Below, piece after piece: positions 16,739-25,807 of a stretch of 64,000 bases of DNA; the stretch's first letter is position 1; every line of letters begins with the position of its first letter. The notes under the pieces are model-generated. The model did not search any database. It had not been told where the DNA came from and was given only the letters and a program-made list of their open reading frames with translations. The translations under genes were made by a program, and so were the position numbers. The DNA is taken from NCBI GenBank assembly GCA_964587125.1, contig CAZPKC010000003.1, positions 1 through 64,000 of the forward strand, in the 5' to 3' direction. Source of the stretch: CAIXLI01 sp964587125. GTDB lineage: Bacteria; Pseudomonadota; Alphaproteobacteria; UBA9219.

Positions 16739-17943
16739 TCGTTTCCCTTCAAAATTCCGTCGCGGCGGAACATTTCCTTAATCCCGCGAACGGCCTGACG
16801 CGCGCGCGCTTCGTTTTCAATCAAAGCAAAGCGCACGAATCCTTCGCCGAATTCGCCGAAACCGATGCCCGGCGAAACCGAGACTTTAGCCTCCGCGATA
16901 AGTTTCTTCGTAAAATCAAGCGACCCAAGCCGCGCATAAGCTTCGGGTATTTTCGCCCAAATGTACATCCCCGCTTTGGGCTTTTCGACCGGCCATCCCG
17001 ATTCAGTCAGGCCCTTAAAAAGAACGTCGCGGCGGCTTTGATAGGTTGCGCAAATCTGCCTTACGCAATCCTGCGGCCCTTCGAGCGCCGCGATCGCCGC
17101 GACCTGAATGGGTGTGAACATGCCGTAATCGTTATACCCCTTGATCCGCGCCAGCGCGTTCACAAGGGCCTGATTCCCGACCATATAGCCGACGCGCCAG
17201 CCCGCCATGTTATAGCTTTTGCTCATCGTAAAAAACTCGACGGCGATGTCTTTCGCGCCTTCGACCTGCATGATGCTTGGACATTTCCATCCGTCGAAAC
17301 AGATGTCGGCGTAGGCCAGATCATGGACAACATAAATTCCGTATTCGCGCGCCAAGGCTATGATCCTCTCGAAGAAATCGAGTTCGACGCACTGGCCGGT
17401 CGGATTTGCGGGAAAATTAAGGATCAGCATCTTGGATTTCGGGATGCGCGAACGGATCGCTTTTTCAAGCTCGGCGAAAAAGTCGATTCCCGGAATCAAC
17501 GGAACCTGCTGGATATCCGCGCCCGCGATCACGGGGCCGAAGATGTGGATCGGATAGCTGGGACACGGGACAAGAACGCTGTCGCCGCGATCAAGCGTCG
17601 CCAGCGTCAGATGTGCGATGCCTTCCTTGGAGCCGATTGTGACAATTGCCTCGGTTTCGGGATCGAGATCGACCGCGTAGCGTTTTTTATACCAGGCGCA
17701 GATGGCGCGGCGCAGACGCGGAATTCCTTTCGACGTCGAATAGCCGTGCGTGTCGGCACGTTGAGCCGTCTCGCACAGCTTGGCGACGATATGCGGCGGC
17801 GTGGGACCGTCGGGATTGCCCATGCCGAAATCGACGATGTCGTCTCCGCGTTGGCGCGCAGCCAGCTTAAGCTCGGCAGTAATATTGAAAACGTATGGAG
17901 GAAGCCGCGAGACGCGGGGGAAGTCCGTCGAGGGACCGATCAT
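16732..17943 (-). CDS. PLP-dependent aminotransferase, AlaC / LL-DAP-type
   Basis: A class I/II fold type I aminotransferase of about 403 residues. RLPPYVFNI and DFGMGNPDGPTP at the N-terminus, NFPANPTGQ, the lysine that binds PLP in FTMSKSYNMAGWRVGY and the C-terminal GFGEFGEGFVRFALIEN are typical of the AlaC (glutamate-pyruvate) subgroup, which in alphaproteobacteria often precedes the homoserine dehydrogenase gene. The start at 17943 (ATG) gives the usual length; a GTG at 18009 would add 22 residues that the family lacks. No hom gene follows here. It is the first gene of the lap-mur-pyr-trp run. Confidence 0.85.
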   Translation of the reverse strand: MIGPSTDFPRVSRLPPYVFNITAELKLAARQRGDDIVDFGMGNPDGPTPPHIVAKLCETAQRADTHGYSTSKGIPRLRRAICAWYKKRYAVDLDPETEAIVTIGSKEGIAHLTLATLDRGDSVLVPCPSYPIHIFGPVIAGADIQQVPLIPGIDFFAELEKAIRSRIPKSKMLILNFPANPTGQCVELDFFERIIALAREYGIYVVHDLAYADICFDGWKCPSIMQVEGAKDIAVEFFTMSKSYNMAGWRVGYMVGNQALVNALARIKGYNDYGMFTPIQVAAIAALEGPQDCVRQICATYQSRRDVLFKGLTESGWPVEKPKAGMYIWAKIPEAYARLGSLDFTKKLIAEAKVSVSPGIGFGEFGEGFVRFALIENEARARQAVRGIKEMFRRDGILKGNEC

Positions 17944-18054
17944 GAAATAACTCGCACGTAAGCGCCTGAAACCGTTCAAGCGACGGGCCGCGCCTTTTTC
18001 GCGCGACACATAGAGATTTACGCGATGTCGGGGAAAAGGGCAAGAGGGCGACGA

Positions 18055-18567
18055 TCAGACCTTGCAAGAACCTATTTTAGAGGCGATATCGGGGTTTGTT
18101 CTTGCCTGCCGCGGAGCGGGTTCCGGTTCGGGCGGAAAGATTACATGGGGCGGAAGAACCCAGACTCGCCCGTCAAAAACAGGGATGAGGATTCTTATCG
18201 ATTTGCCTTTTTGCACGTCGCCGATTTCGTCGAGCTGTTTTTGTATGAATTTGTGGATTTCATGATGCAGCCTTTTATCGACATAGGCGAAATTTCCCCT
18301 GTTATCCGCGCCGCCCAGCCATCTGGGCAAAATGTGATGCAGGGAAAATTTTATTCTCCGGCCTTTCTTCTTCCTGAGATTTATTTTCTTGATGGCCAGA
18401 TACGTTGAATCATTGCTTTTGACGCTCTTGATGAATTTTGCGCGCGTCCTATGCCTGCGGCGCACTTCTTGATCTGAAAGGTTTTCTTTTTTCCTTCTGA
18501 TGGAAACGCAAATTTCTACCGCACAGGAACGGAGATATTCCTCGATGGTCATTTCGTGCCTGCTCAT
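18055..18567 (-). CDS. HNH-like protein
   Basis: A basic protein of about 170 residues with a central HNH-nuclease-like motif: HHILPRWLGGADNRGNF followed by HHEIHKFI, i.e. a histidine pair, the GG/N block and a third histidine, about residues 82-115. The first 70 residues are very basic (RRRHRTRAKFIKS), fitting nucleic-acid binding. The proline-rich C-terminus is about 40 residues. ATG at 18567 has AGGA five bases upstream. The metal-binding cysteine pairs of many HNH enzymes are absent. Function is uncertain: a stray homing-type or toxin-like nuclease are options. Confidence 0.55.
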   Translation of the reverse strand: MSRHEMTIEEYLRSCAVEICVSIRRKKENLSDQEVRRRHRTRAKFIKSVKSNDSTYLAIKKINLRKKKGRRIKFSLHHILPRWLGGADNRGNFAYVDKRLHHEIHKFIQKQLDEIGDVQKGKSIRILIPVFDGRVWVLPPHVIFPPEPEPAPRQARTNPDIASKIGSCKV

Positions 18568-18736
18568 AATTTCCTGACCCAATAAATTTTTAAAAATAAC
18601 GGCGTTTAAGAAGGCGATCCTTCTATCAATATATTGTGAAAATATATAGCAAAATCGGGGTCGTTGTTAATCCTTTCCTTGGATTTTCCGACTAATATGG
18701 CTAAAGTGTCGCACATGGCCATTCATGGGACGAATT

Positions 18737-18813
18737 GCGCTCGTAGCTCAGCTGGATAGAGCATCGGTTTCCTAAACCGGGGGTCGTGGGTTCAAATCCC
18801 GCCGGGCGCACCA
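18737..18813 (+). tRNA. tRNA-Arg (CCU anticodon)
   Basis: A 77-nt cloverleaf with acceptor strands GCGCTCG and CGGGCGC, the D arm GCTCAGCTGGATAGAGC, anticodon loop TTCCTAA (anticodon CCU), T arm GTGGGTTCAAATCCCGC and an encoded CCA end. It stands alone between the HNH-like gene and the start of the large accessory membrane-protein cluster, a typical island target site. Confidence 0.97.
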
Positions 18814-18861
18814 TTTTTTATTTCAAAAAATTCGACCGCGCATTTGAGGCTTGTTCGGGCG

Positions 18862-19860
18862 TTAGCAACGCGCCCCTGCCGAACAAAGATTGCGCACACA
18901 ACCGCCATTCATATATGTGTACCCGACCTGACATGTCGTTCTGATAGGCTCGCAAACACCTTTTCTAAGAACCTCTCCGGCAGCGCAAACGACTGTCTTA
19001 CCGGAATCTACAATGGGCGCCGTATACGTACTGGCTTTGGTCGGCTCATAATTCGAGGGAGATATGACCGGGGGGGTATATGTCGAAACGGCGTTCGCCC
19101 AACAGGTATATTGGTTGCAAGCCCAGTTGCTTCCATAAGTCAAACCATTATTCAAAAAATTATAACCCGAACTAACATAATTCTCTCCCACAATCCCGCA
19201 GGCATGGAACTGTTCCCATCCTTGTCCCCAAACGGAACAAATTGGATTGCCGTTATCATAAAACAATCCATTGTACGTATAATAAATGTGGTTTGCCGAA
19301 CAGACCAGATTGCCATTAGGGTCCGCAATCAAAGTGCCGAGGTAATGCGAGTTTCCCAATATATCGGTCCAGACGCCGCCGCAACCTACCCCTGTTTGCT
19401 GAACCGTAGATGTCCCCAGATTACCCGCCGCCGTCAAATTATTAGCTGCCGCCGATAAATTATTAGCCGCTGCCGATAAACTGTTGCTCGCCGCAGCTTC
19501 ATTATTAGTCGCAGTCGTTAAATCCTTGGCCGCTGCCGCTATCTGGGCCGCCTGCTGATGAGCCTCAATTGCATTTAGGACAGATCCTTCCAACACCCAT
19601 CCGGCGAAAAACCCGCCCGCTCCCGCGGCAAAATTGAAGGCACCCGCGTCTAAAATCTTTTCCGCTCCGTGGTTTTTTTCTTCTTCGGTCATGCTCATGG
19701 CTTTTTTCGCGCCGCCGTAGACGCCGCAAACAATGCCATATGCAACAGGCAATATAATGCCGAGAGGACTGCCCGGGCTGCACACATATCTGGCGGCAGC
19801 TCCGAAAGCGACGCCTATGGCGCCGCTATAGAATGGAATGCGCAAGTTTGTTTCACTCAT
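18862..19860 (-). CDS. Accessory membrane protein A with NNL repeats and cysteine-rich tail
   Basis: A 332-residue protein of unknown function. Residues about 10-55 form a glycine-rich hydrophobic hairpin (AIGVAFGAAARY, GIILPVAYGIVCGVYGG); a second glycine-rich segment is at about 75-95 (FNFAAGAGGFFAGW). Then comes a short repeat region with three to four NNLSAAA-type units, and a Tyr/Asn/Trp-rich region. The last 45 residues have six cysteines spaced like small disulfide modules (CAAGEVLRKGVC, CQVGYTYMNGGC). ATG at 19860 has GGAGG eight bases upstream; a longer TTG start would bury that site. It shares its layout with the two genes that follow upstream on the same strand (19970-22219 and 22438-23670). 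Confidence 0.6.
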   Translation of the reverse strand: MSETNLRIPFYSGAIGVAFGAAARYVCSPGSPLGIILPVAYGIVCGVYGGAKKAMSMTEEEKNHGAEKILDAGAFNFAAGAGGFFAGWVLEGSVLNAIEAHQQAAQIAAAAKDLTTATNNEAAASNSLSAAANNLSAAANNLTAAGNLGTSTVQQTGVGCGGVWTDILGNSHYLGTLIADPNGNLVCSANHIYYTYNGLFYDNGNPICSVWGQGWEQFHACGIVGENYVSSGYNFLNNGLTYGSNWACNQYTCWANAVSTYTPPVISPSNYEPTKASTYTAPIVDSGKTVVCAAGEVLRKGVCEPIRTTCQVGYTYMNGGCVRNLCSAGARC

Positions 19861-19969
19861 GATAAAATCCTCCAAAAAAGAAACCGCTCAATTCCGCACC
19901 CCATCATCCGAAATACATTCAACTTATTCTAGCGCGTTCTATCAGATGTTTCAAACGCGTCTCCCGCGC

Positions 19970-22219
19970 TTAGGAAGGAGAACACATTTGGTACAGGCTG
20001 CTAAGGGAGGCATTTCCTGCAATTCCGCTACGAATGACCTCGGTGATGTTGCCAAACGCATCCGTGCAAATCACCTGAGTGGCATTCGTCGGGTTGCTGC
20101 CGAGAATCGACCCCAAAACCGTCTGATTTATCTGAAGGCCGCTTGCCGTCAAATTCTCCATTCCCGTCGCATTAGGCGCCATCGCCGCGCTTGTCGAAAC
20201 CGAAGGGGCCGCCGCTTGTATAACGCCATCCGCTCCGTAAGGATTTGCTACCGTCACGTTAGCAGGCGATGCAGCAAAGGGATTCGCAACATCCATGCTC
20301 GGGGGAGTTGGTATGGAAGCGGTTGTCGTCGAACTGGCGGCGACATCGGATCCATGCGGCACATTGACGCCAAACGTCGCCATCCCCGATCTGAAGAAAG
20401 CGACTAAACGATGCGTATTGCCAACGCCCCACAAGCCGTTCGCGTTGACAGGCGCGTTACCCGGCGCCCAGCCGTCAACGATCTGATCCGGAGCCAAGAT
20501 CGGCGATATCCCCTTCGCCGGACTCGCAACATCGGGATTGACAACAGCCGTTTCCGTTCCCGAAGCATATAACGCGACTTCGTGGTGCGTGCCGCCGACG
20601 CCCCACAGGCCGTTCGCATGGACAGGCGCGTTACCCGGAGTCCAGCCGTCAACGATGGGTTGCGCCTGCGGAATCGCATGATCTACCGCAACCGTGCCCG
20701 AATTATATAAAGCGACATCGTTATGCGTGCCCCCGACGCCCCACAGGCCGTTCGCGTTGGCGGGCGCATTACCCGGCGCCCAGCCGTCAACGACATGCGC
20801 CGGTTCGGAGACGGCATGAATGACCAAATTATGCGTCGGGAAAGCCGCAGCCGTCGTGTTCGCTGCCGCTGTTGCAGAAGCAGCCCCAGCCGAGGGAGCT
20901 GCCGCAGACGCCGTGCTACCCAAAGACGCCGTCGTATTGCTCAAGGATGATGTTGCATTGCCCAAGGACACCGAAGCATTGCCCGAGGCCATTTCCGTCC
21001 CGTTCAGATTTATCGTCGAAGTATCCGCAGGCGTGGGCGTCGGAACAGGAGTCCCTGCCGTAGATGTCGCCGCCGCCGTTGTCGAGGCGTGCGTCAATCC
21101 GTTCCATGCCGAAGAGGCGTACGAAATAATATCCGGCAATTCGAAGAAGAAAACAGAAGTGGCTAAGCCGAACGCGCCGCCCTTGAAGCCTTCTCTTCCA
21201 TATGCGTCAAGCGCCCATCCGCAGGTGCTGTCCTTTTTCTTCGCTTCTTCCTTATACTTGCCTGCATATCCAAGAGCCCACAAAACGCCTTTCGCATTGA
21301 CATCGGCCCGGACTTTCTTGGACATGTTTTGGTGCGCGTGATAAACCCCGAAGCTGCCTCCGACGACGGAGCCGGCGACAAAACCTGCGCCTGCTGCTAT
21401 CGCCACGGCAGGAAGCGTCGCGCCGAAAGCCACGGTCGCTGCAACGCCAAACGCGTATCTGATGCCGAGACCGGCAGCCGCGCCGACGATGATTTCATAA
21501 CGGCGTTTGTAAATATCCTGAGCGACGTGTTTGAAACGGGCTCTTATATTAAACATCTTGGGATGCGCGCGCTTGAACTCGGCCAATTTTTCCAGAGCCT
21601 TGGAACTGAGTTTGTGGCCTGTTCCGTTATTTCTGGACAATTTCGATTCGGTTTGAACGAAGCAACGCGCAGCAAATTCAGCCGTCGCGGAATCGACGGG
21701 ATTCCCCGCCTTGAACGAGTTGATCACCTTTTGTAATTTAATAAGGTCCGGAGGATCGTTCTCTTCATCGAATCTCGCGTCGAATTGGGGGGCAATTCCG
21801 CCGATTATCCTGCCCGCGGACTGGAGAATAAGCAGATCATTGAGAATATCTTGTTCAAGATATGGTTTCGTTTCGGGCGTCGGATTGGGTATGGCTGCCG
21901 TGCTTTGAAGAATATCGCCAAACGGCGGAACTTCTTTCGGCATCGTTTCGGCGCCGATGCGCTTGACCGCCGCATCCAACGAATCGGCGTCAAGATTGAC
22001 GCGTACATTTTCCAGAGCCGTTATAAGATTGGCGCGCGGGAAAAGTTTTCTTCCCTCCTTGCAAGGGATGCCCTTTTCGGAGGCCAAAAGACAGATCGCC
22101 TGATATTCGATTACATTCTTCTTGATCTGAGGATCGAGATTCAAAAGGTTTTCGGCGAGATCGCCTAAAAATTTGCCATTTTGAATCAAATCTGAAAAAG
22201 AAAGTTCATTCTCCGACAT
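19970..22219 (-). CDS. Accessory membrane protein B with three DGW repeats
   Basis: A 749-residue protein of unknown function. Residues 1-230 are soluble and helical. A glycine-zipper hairpin follows at about 240-295 (AAAGLGIRYAFG, AIAAGAGFVAGSVVGG), then a charged spacer and another glycine-rich stretch at about 345-370. Residues about 385-470 are Ser/Thr/Ala-rich low complexity. Three 34-residue repeats follow at about 473-507, 520-553 and 577-609, each with VDGWxPGNAPxxANGLWGVG and THxxVALxxSG. The rest is low complexity with a single cysteine pair near the end. GGAGAA precedes the ATG. No signal peptide is visible, so the membrane hairpins would have to place the repeats outside. The repeats are nearly identical at DNA level in the middle, suggesting recent duplication. 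Confidence 0.6.
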   Translation of the reverse strand: MSENELSFSDLIQNGKFLGDLAENLLNLDPQIKKNVIEYQAICLLASEKGIPCKEGRKLFPRANLITALENVRVNLDADSLDAAVKRIGAETMPKEVPPFGDILQSTAAIPNPTPETKPYLEQDILNDLLILQSAGRIIGGIAPQFDARFDEENDPPDLIKLQKVINSFKAGNPVDSATAEFAARCFVQTESKLSRNNGTGHKLSSKALEKLAEFKRAHPKMFNIRARFKHVAQDIYKRRYEIIVGAAAGLGIRYAFGVAATVAFGATLPAVAIAAGAGFVAGSVVGGSFGVYHAHQNMSKKVRADVNAKGVLWALGYAGKYKEEAKKKDSTCGWALDAYGREGFKGGAFGLATSVFFFELPDIISYASSAWNGLTHASTTAAATSTAGTPVPTPTPADTSTINLNGTEMASGNASVSLGNATSSLSNTTASLGSTASAAAPSAGAASATAAANTTAAAFPTHNLVIHAVSEPAHVVDGWAPGNAPANANGLWGVGGTHNDVALYNSGTVAVDHAIPQAQPIVDGWTPGNAPVHANGLWGVGGTHHEVALYASGTETAVVNPDVASPAKGISPILAPDQIVDGWAPGNAPVNANGLWGVGNTHRLVAFFRSGMATFGVNVPHGSDVAASSTTTASIPTPPSMDVANPFAASPANVTVANPYGADGVIQAAAPSVSTSAAMAPNATGMENLTASGLQINQTVLGSILGSNPTNATQVICTDAFGNITEVIRSGIAGNASLSSLYQMCSPS

Positions 22220-22392
22220 CTTGTTCTCCGTTTAATATAGTTACTGCACAAAAGCGATAAATACTGCTGCTTACTTATACTTTATTGCGCCCTTTAATCC
22301 AACCGATTATTTACTTTCATGAGCTTTTCCCATGACTTCCCCGACACACTCGCGTTAACCATAGGGGCTTAGTGTCGGGCCCGCCAAAAGAA

Positions 22393-22417
22393 AACGGCGC
22401 AAATGACTTGCGCCGTT
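22393..22417 (-). terminator. Rho-independent terminator after accessory protein C
   Basis: AACGGCGCAA faces TTGCGCCGTT with a five-base loop, followed on the minus strand by TTTTCTTTT. It lies about 20 bp past the stop of the gene at 22438-23670, so this gene ends its own transcript. Confidence 0.85.
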
Positions 22418-22437
22418 CTCTGTAATATCGCTCGGAA

Positions 22438-23670
22438 TTAGCGGCTATGATGGGAGCCGCCGCTATGACCATGGGCACCATGACCATGGGGACGAGTAGC
22501 ATGGCTTCCCTTCCCGCCGTGAACGCGCGCATGGGTGCCCGACGTGCCGTCGCTGCTTCTATGCCATGCGCCCTTCCAACCGATAGGAGGAGGATTCTTT
22601 GGGCTCCAATGCGAGATGTAAGTATCTTGGTGTGGGTGAACAGGCACGCCGTTCTTACAATCCATGCCGTTCCATTCGCCGTTCCAACCATGCGGAGGAG
22701 GACTATGCGCCCACGAGGGATCGATCGTCGTAGACGTCGTGCCTCCAACCGTAATGCCGCCGCCGCTCGACGAACCGGCGAGCGTGATGCCGTTGCTCCC
22801 GCTCGTACTGCCGGAAGTGCCGGTGATAACCGTAATACCGCCATTTCCGGAAGAGCTGGTTTGGGTGATGCCGTTGCTGTTGCCTACGATGACGACAATT
22901 CCGCCGCCGCCGCCGCCTTGACTATGGATCAGATGAATTCCCGCAGGCGGGCAAGGATCATGATGGCCGCCCTTTGGAACATAAACATACATAGAATGAG
23001 TACAATTAGGATCCAGCATCCCGTTAGCCTTGACGCTGCAATAGGACGGAAGGGTTATGGATTGAGGAGGAATAGTTCCGCTTTGCAATGACGGCATCTG
23101 ATGAACCGTCGCCGGATTGATAACGTTCGCCCCCGCATTCGCCGCCGCATCGACTCCTGTCACCAATGCAACAGTAGTTGTGGAAAGAACCGTTCCGAGA
23201 CCAAGGCCAACCACAAAGGCATCCTTAAGGGCATCCTTTCTCCAATTTGGATTAGCCGCATCCAAATCCGCTTTCTGTTCGGGCGTCATCTGATTCATAT
23301 GATGCCACACAATAGCGGTTCTCACGCCAGCGCCTGTCACCGCGCCCACTCCAATAACCACAGCCGCTAAAGGAACCGTCGCTCCGACTGTCGCAACAAG
23401 CGCAATATCGAGTCCGCCGGCTACGGTAATGCTGGCGAGGATCGGCGCGCCGCTTCTTGGATTTTCCTTCAATTGCGAAGGGAGGTTCCACAAATTCCGC
23501 GGAAGAGCGATAAGCTCTTCGGCGATCAATTTGCCATATCTGGCAAATTCCGACTTGGTGATAGCCCGATCTTTCTCTACGGGGGACAGTTCGTTTTTAA
23601 ACAAACGAAAAAGATTAACCGGCGCATCTCCATGACGCGTTGTAAGATCGAAAGGAACTGATTCGGACAT
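22438..23670 (-). CDS. Accessory membrane protein C, Gly/Ser-rich with His-rich tail
   Basis: A 410-residue protein of unknown function, third of the related group. The first 70 residues are soluble; a glycine-rich hairpin at about 78-125 (ASITVAGGLDIALVATVGA, AAVVIGVGAVTGAG) ends in WHHMNQMTPEQ, closely parallel to YHAHQNMSKK in protein B; a second segment is at about 150-175. The rest is outside-type low complexity: a Gly/Ser/Thr region (about 245-320), two Pro/Trp units (PPPHGWNGEWNG and PPPIGWKGAWHR) and a tail of about 35 residues rich in His and Gly, which could bind metal. GGGGG stands five bases from the ATG. It has its own terminator and promoter region. Confidence 0.6.
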   Translation of the reverse strand: MSESVPFDLTTRHGDAPVNLFRLFKNELSPVEKDRAITKSEFARYGKLIAEELIALPRNLWNLPSQLKENPRSGAPILASITVAGGLDIALVATVGATVPLAAVVIGVGAVTGAGVRTAIVWHHMNQMTPEQKADLDAANPNWRKDALKDAFVVGLGLGTVLSTTTVALVTGVDAAANAGANVINPATVHQMPSLQSGTIPPQSITLPSYCSVKANGMLDPNCTHSMYVYVPKGGHHDPCPPAGIHLIHSQGGGGGGIVVIVGNSNGITQTSSSGNGGITVITGTSGSTSGSNGITLAGSSSGGGITVGGTTSTTIDPSWAHSPPPHGWNGEWNGMDCKNGVPVHPHQDTYISHWSPKNPPPIGWKGAWHRSSDGTSGTHARVHGGKGSHATRPHGHGAHGHSGGSHHSR

Positions 23671-23895
23671 AAAATCCCCCTGTAAAAAAAACAGCCATAA
23701 TCTTGGCTATGGAAATGAAATCTATGGTCTGGATTAACGTAGATTGCATTTCAATACAAGAGAATCCTTCTTGACAAGATCAAATTATATCAAGACAGGG
23801 TTTCTCTTCGCGCCGGTTATGGTTAATAAACTTTTTGATTATGGTCATTAATGACTTTTTCCTTTTGCCCCAATATATAACCATCGCAACTCAAA

Positions 23896-23960
23896 AATTG
23901 GCAAGCTGTTTAGCGTCAAGGCTCGTCCGATAAGCATTCGCGGGGCAGAGCTTGCCAATT
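23896..23960 (-). terminator. Inverted repeat, possible terminator of the membrane-protein pair
   Basis: AATTGGCAAGCT (23896-23907) is perfectly repeated in inverse at 23949-23960 with a 41-base spacer. On the minus strand the distal arm runs into TTTTTGAG. It lies 37 bp past the stop of the gene at 23997. The long loop is unusual for a terminator, so it may instead be a REP-type remnant. The rest of the 23671-23995 gap shows nothing else I can name. Confidence 0.5.
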
Positions 23961-23996
23961 CTTGGCCTGCGATAGGATAAATCATGGTTAACAAAT

Positions 23997-24932
23997 TCAA
24001 GTTTGGCGAGCGTCCCTTTGCTCGCGCAGAAGAACGCGATAGGCCACGCATGCATAGACGATCATCGCGATGTCCGCTATTTCCCCCCACGCGCCCTGAA
24101 TCAGCGCCGATACTCCCCGCGCCTGAGAAGAAGATTCGCCCCACGCGCGCGAAACCGACATATCGGCAAGGAAGAAAGGAGAGAACAGGACGAACATGAC
24201 GGTCCACACGATGACCGAGTCCCACCAAACGCGTCCCAGATGTTTTTTCGTGATCTGCGCGCTGGTTTTCAAAACGGTCTTGTCGCGCAGAACTGCGAGA
24301 GGCGAAACCAGATAAAGCAGAAAGACGGCGTAGTAATAATAAAAGAACCACAGATTAAAAAGAAAAAGCAGAAGTAAATTGGCGGCTCCGAGCGAGCCCA
24401 GATCGTCGTCTCCGGGCATGGGCACGGCCCCTCCCGAATAAAGGACGGAAGCCACCGCGATAACGCCGCCAAACGCATCGGCGGGTTTTTGAAATCCGCC
24501 AAAAACGAAAACGACCCCCACGAGGATTAAAGGGAAAAGCAAAATCAGATATTTTTGAAACGCCTTGCCGAACCAGAAGAAAAAATTCCGGAACGAAAAT
24601 TCAGGCGCGTTCGCCTGCGCAAATCGCCGGAGGAAAAGGACGGTGAAAAAATACGCCGAAATCATGGCTGTCGCTAAATTCGCAGCCGCCGACAGGACGA
24701 TGAACGGCATAAACCGGATTACGATATCGAGGCTCGCGGCGGGATTTTCCCGCGCTTGCTTCAGTTGATCCATAATTTGATGGGGATCATGATAAGTAAA
24801 GAGCAGAATCTGCTCGATCGCCGCCACAACGGCAAAAATCGCGATCCACTGTCCCTCGGCTTTTGCAAAAAAGAGCAAATCGCGCAAGGCATCGCGCCAG
24901 AGAGACGCGCGTTTTGGTTCGGTGCCGTTCAT
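23997..24932 (-). CDS. Multi-span membrane protein, second of a tandem pair
   Basis: A protein of about 311 residues with an estimated six membrane segments. The start at 24932 overlaps the stop of the upstream gene by four bases (ATGA); its N-terminus MNGTEPKRASLWRDALRD parallels MNDAVPKRKSFWRESLRS of the neighbour at 24929-25804, and FYYYYAVFLLYLVSPLAVL parallels VLLRLSLVSPLAIL, with matching VLxTSxxxTKxH-xRxWW segments. The two are clearly paralogues from a tandem duplication. The family is unknown to me; the conserved SPLA and TK.H..R.WW blocks on the cytoplasmic side would be the first place to look for function. Confidence 0.7.
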   Translation of the reverse strand: MNGTEPKRASLWRDALRDLLFFAKAEGQWIAIFAVVAAIEQILLFTYHDPHQIMDQLKQARENPAASLDIVIRFMPFIVLSAAANLATAMISAYFFTVLFLRRFAQANAPEFSFRNFFFWFGKAFQKYLILLFPLILVGVVFVFGGFQKPADAFGGVIAVASVLYSGGAVPMPGDDDLGSLGAANLLLLFLFNLWFFYYYYAVFLLYLVSPLAVLRDKTVLKTSAQITKKHLGRVWWDSVIVWTVMFVLFSPFFLADMSVSRAWGESSSQARGVSALIQGAWGEIADIAMIVYACVAYRVLLREQRDARQT

Positions 24933-25804
24933 GCTTGTTGTTGATTTGGGACGGAAGCGGTCGCCTGCTCCTGCAAAAGGATTCGATAGACCGTGCAGTA
25001 ATAGACGGCCATCGCAACACAGACGATCCCGCACCAAGCCCCGTATATCAACGACGATAAAGACTGAATCTCATTCGGGGAAAGCCCGAACGCGTTCTTT
25101 ATGCCCAATAAGACTATATAGGGTATCCAAAAAACCGGAATAAATACGATCGTCTGGACGAACGCGCCCCACCAAATGCGCCAACAATGCCCTTTCGTCA
25201 TTTTCCAGCTTGTTGTCAAGACGGGCTTCTTTTGCAAGATCGCCAACGGAGATACCAAGGACAGCCGTAACAAAACAAAAATAAAAAGAAAGACGGCCAG
25301 AAACGATGGAACAAAAATCAGTAAAGGAATAAGGATTTTGGCTGATTTCAGCGCGGGTCCAAGGGCTATAACTATGCCAAGAAACGCCACGGGCAGCAAA
25401 AGAGGCACTAATAAAAAGAGATATTTCTGAAGGCTCTTGCCGAGCCAATAAAGAAACGCGCCAAGGCTAAATTGGGGCAGAGCCGATTCCGCCGCGCGCC
25501 GCAAGAAGAGAGTCGTAAAAACATAGACGGAAAAAGCGTAGAGGGGAATTTGCGCCATAGCCATGAAAAATCCATGTCTCACGATCTCATGCATGACTTC
25601 TGCCCGTTGCGCGGGCGTTATTTGGGCATTCTTGAGTTGATCGGCCAATCCTTGGGCATCGAAGCCCATTGAGAGCAGATACTGCGCTGCCGCCATGACC
25701 ACCGCAAACCCCATAACCAACCGGATTTCGGCTTTCAGCGTGGGCATTAAGGAGCGTAACGATTCGCGCCAAAAGGATTTGCGTTTAGGAACGGCATCGT
25801 TCAT
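24929..25804 (-). CDS. Multi-span membrane protein, first of a tandem pair
   Basis: A 291-residue protein with about six hydrophobic segments and a basic N-terminus. It is the paralogue of the gene downstream (23997-24932), with which it overlaps by ATGA. A SPLAIL motif follows the fourth span, then KPVLTTSWKMTKGHCWRIWW. It has no recognisable transporter signature. The small gene 25808-26128 ends three bases upstream, so all three are likely one transcript. Function unknown. Confidence 0.7.
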   Translation of the reverse strand: MNDAVPKRKSFWRESLRSLMPTLKAEIRLVMGFAVVMAAAQYLLSMGFDAQGLADQLKNAQITPAQRAEVMHEIVRHGFFMAMAQIPLYAFSVYVFTTLFLRRAAESALPQFSLGAFLYWLGKSLQKYLFLLVPLLLPVAFLGIVIALGPALKSAKILIPLLIFVPSFLAVFLFIFVLLRLSLVSPLAILQKKPVLTTSWKMTKGHCWRIWWGAFVQTIVFIPVFWIPYIVLLGIKNAFGLSPNEIQSLSSLIYGAWCGIVCVAMAVYYCTVYRILLQEQATASVPNQQQA

Positions 25805-25807
25805 GTC

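Noticed and set aside
22447..23091. Plus-strand frame opposite accessory protein C
   Set aside because: Its Arg/Ala/Met-rich composition is what the reverse of a Gly/Ser/His-rich gene gives; the minus-strand gene has a start site and terminator.
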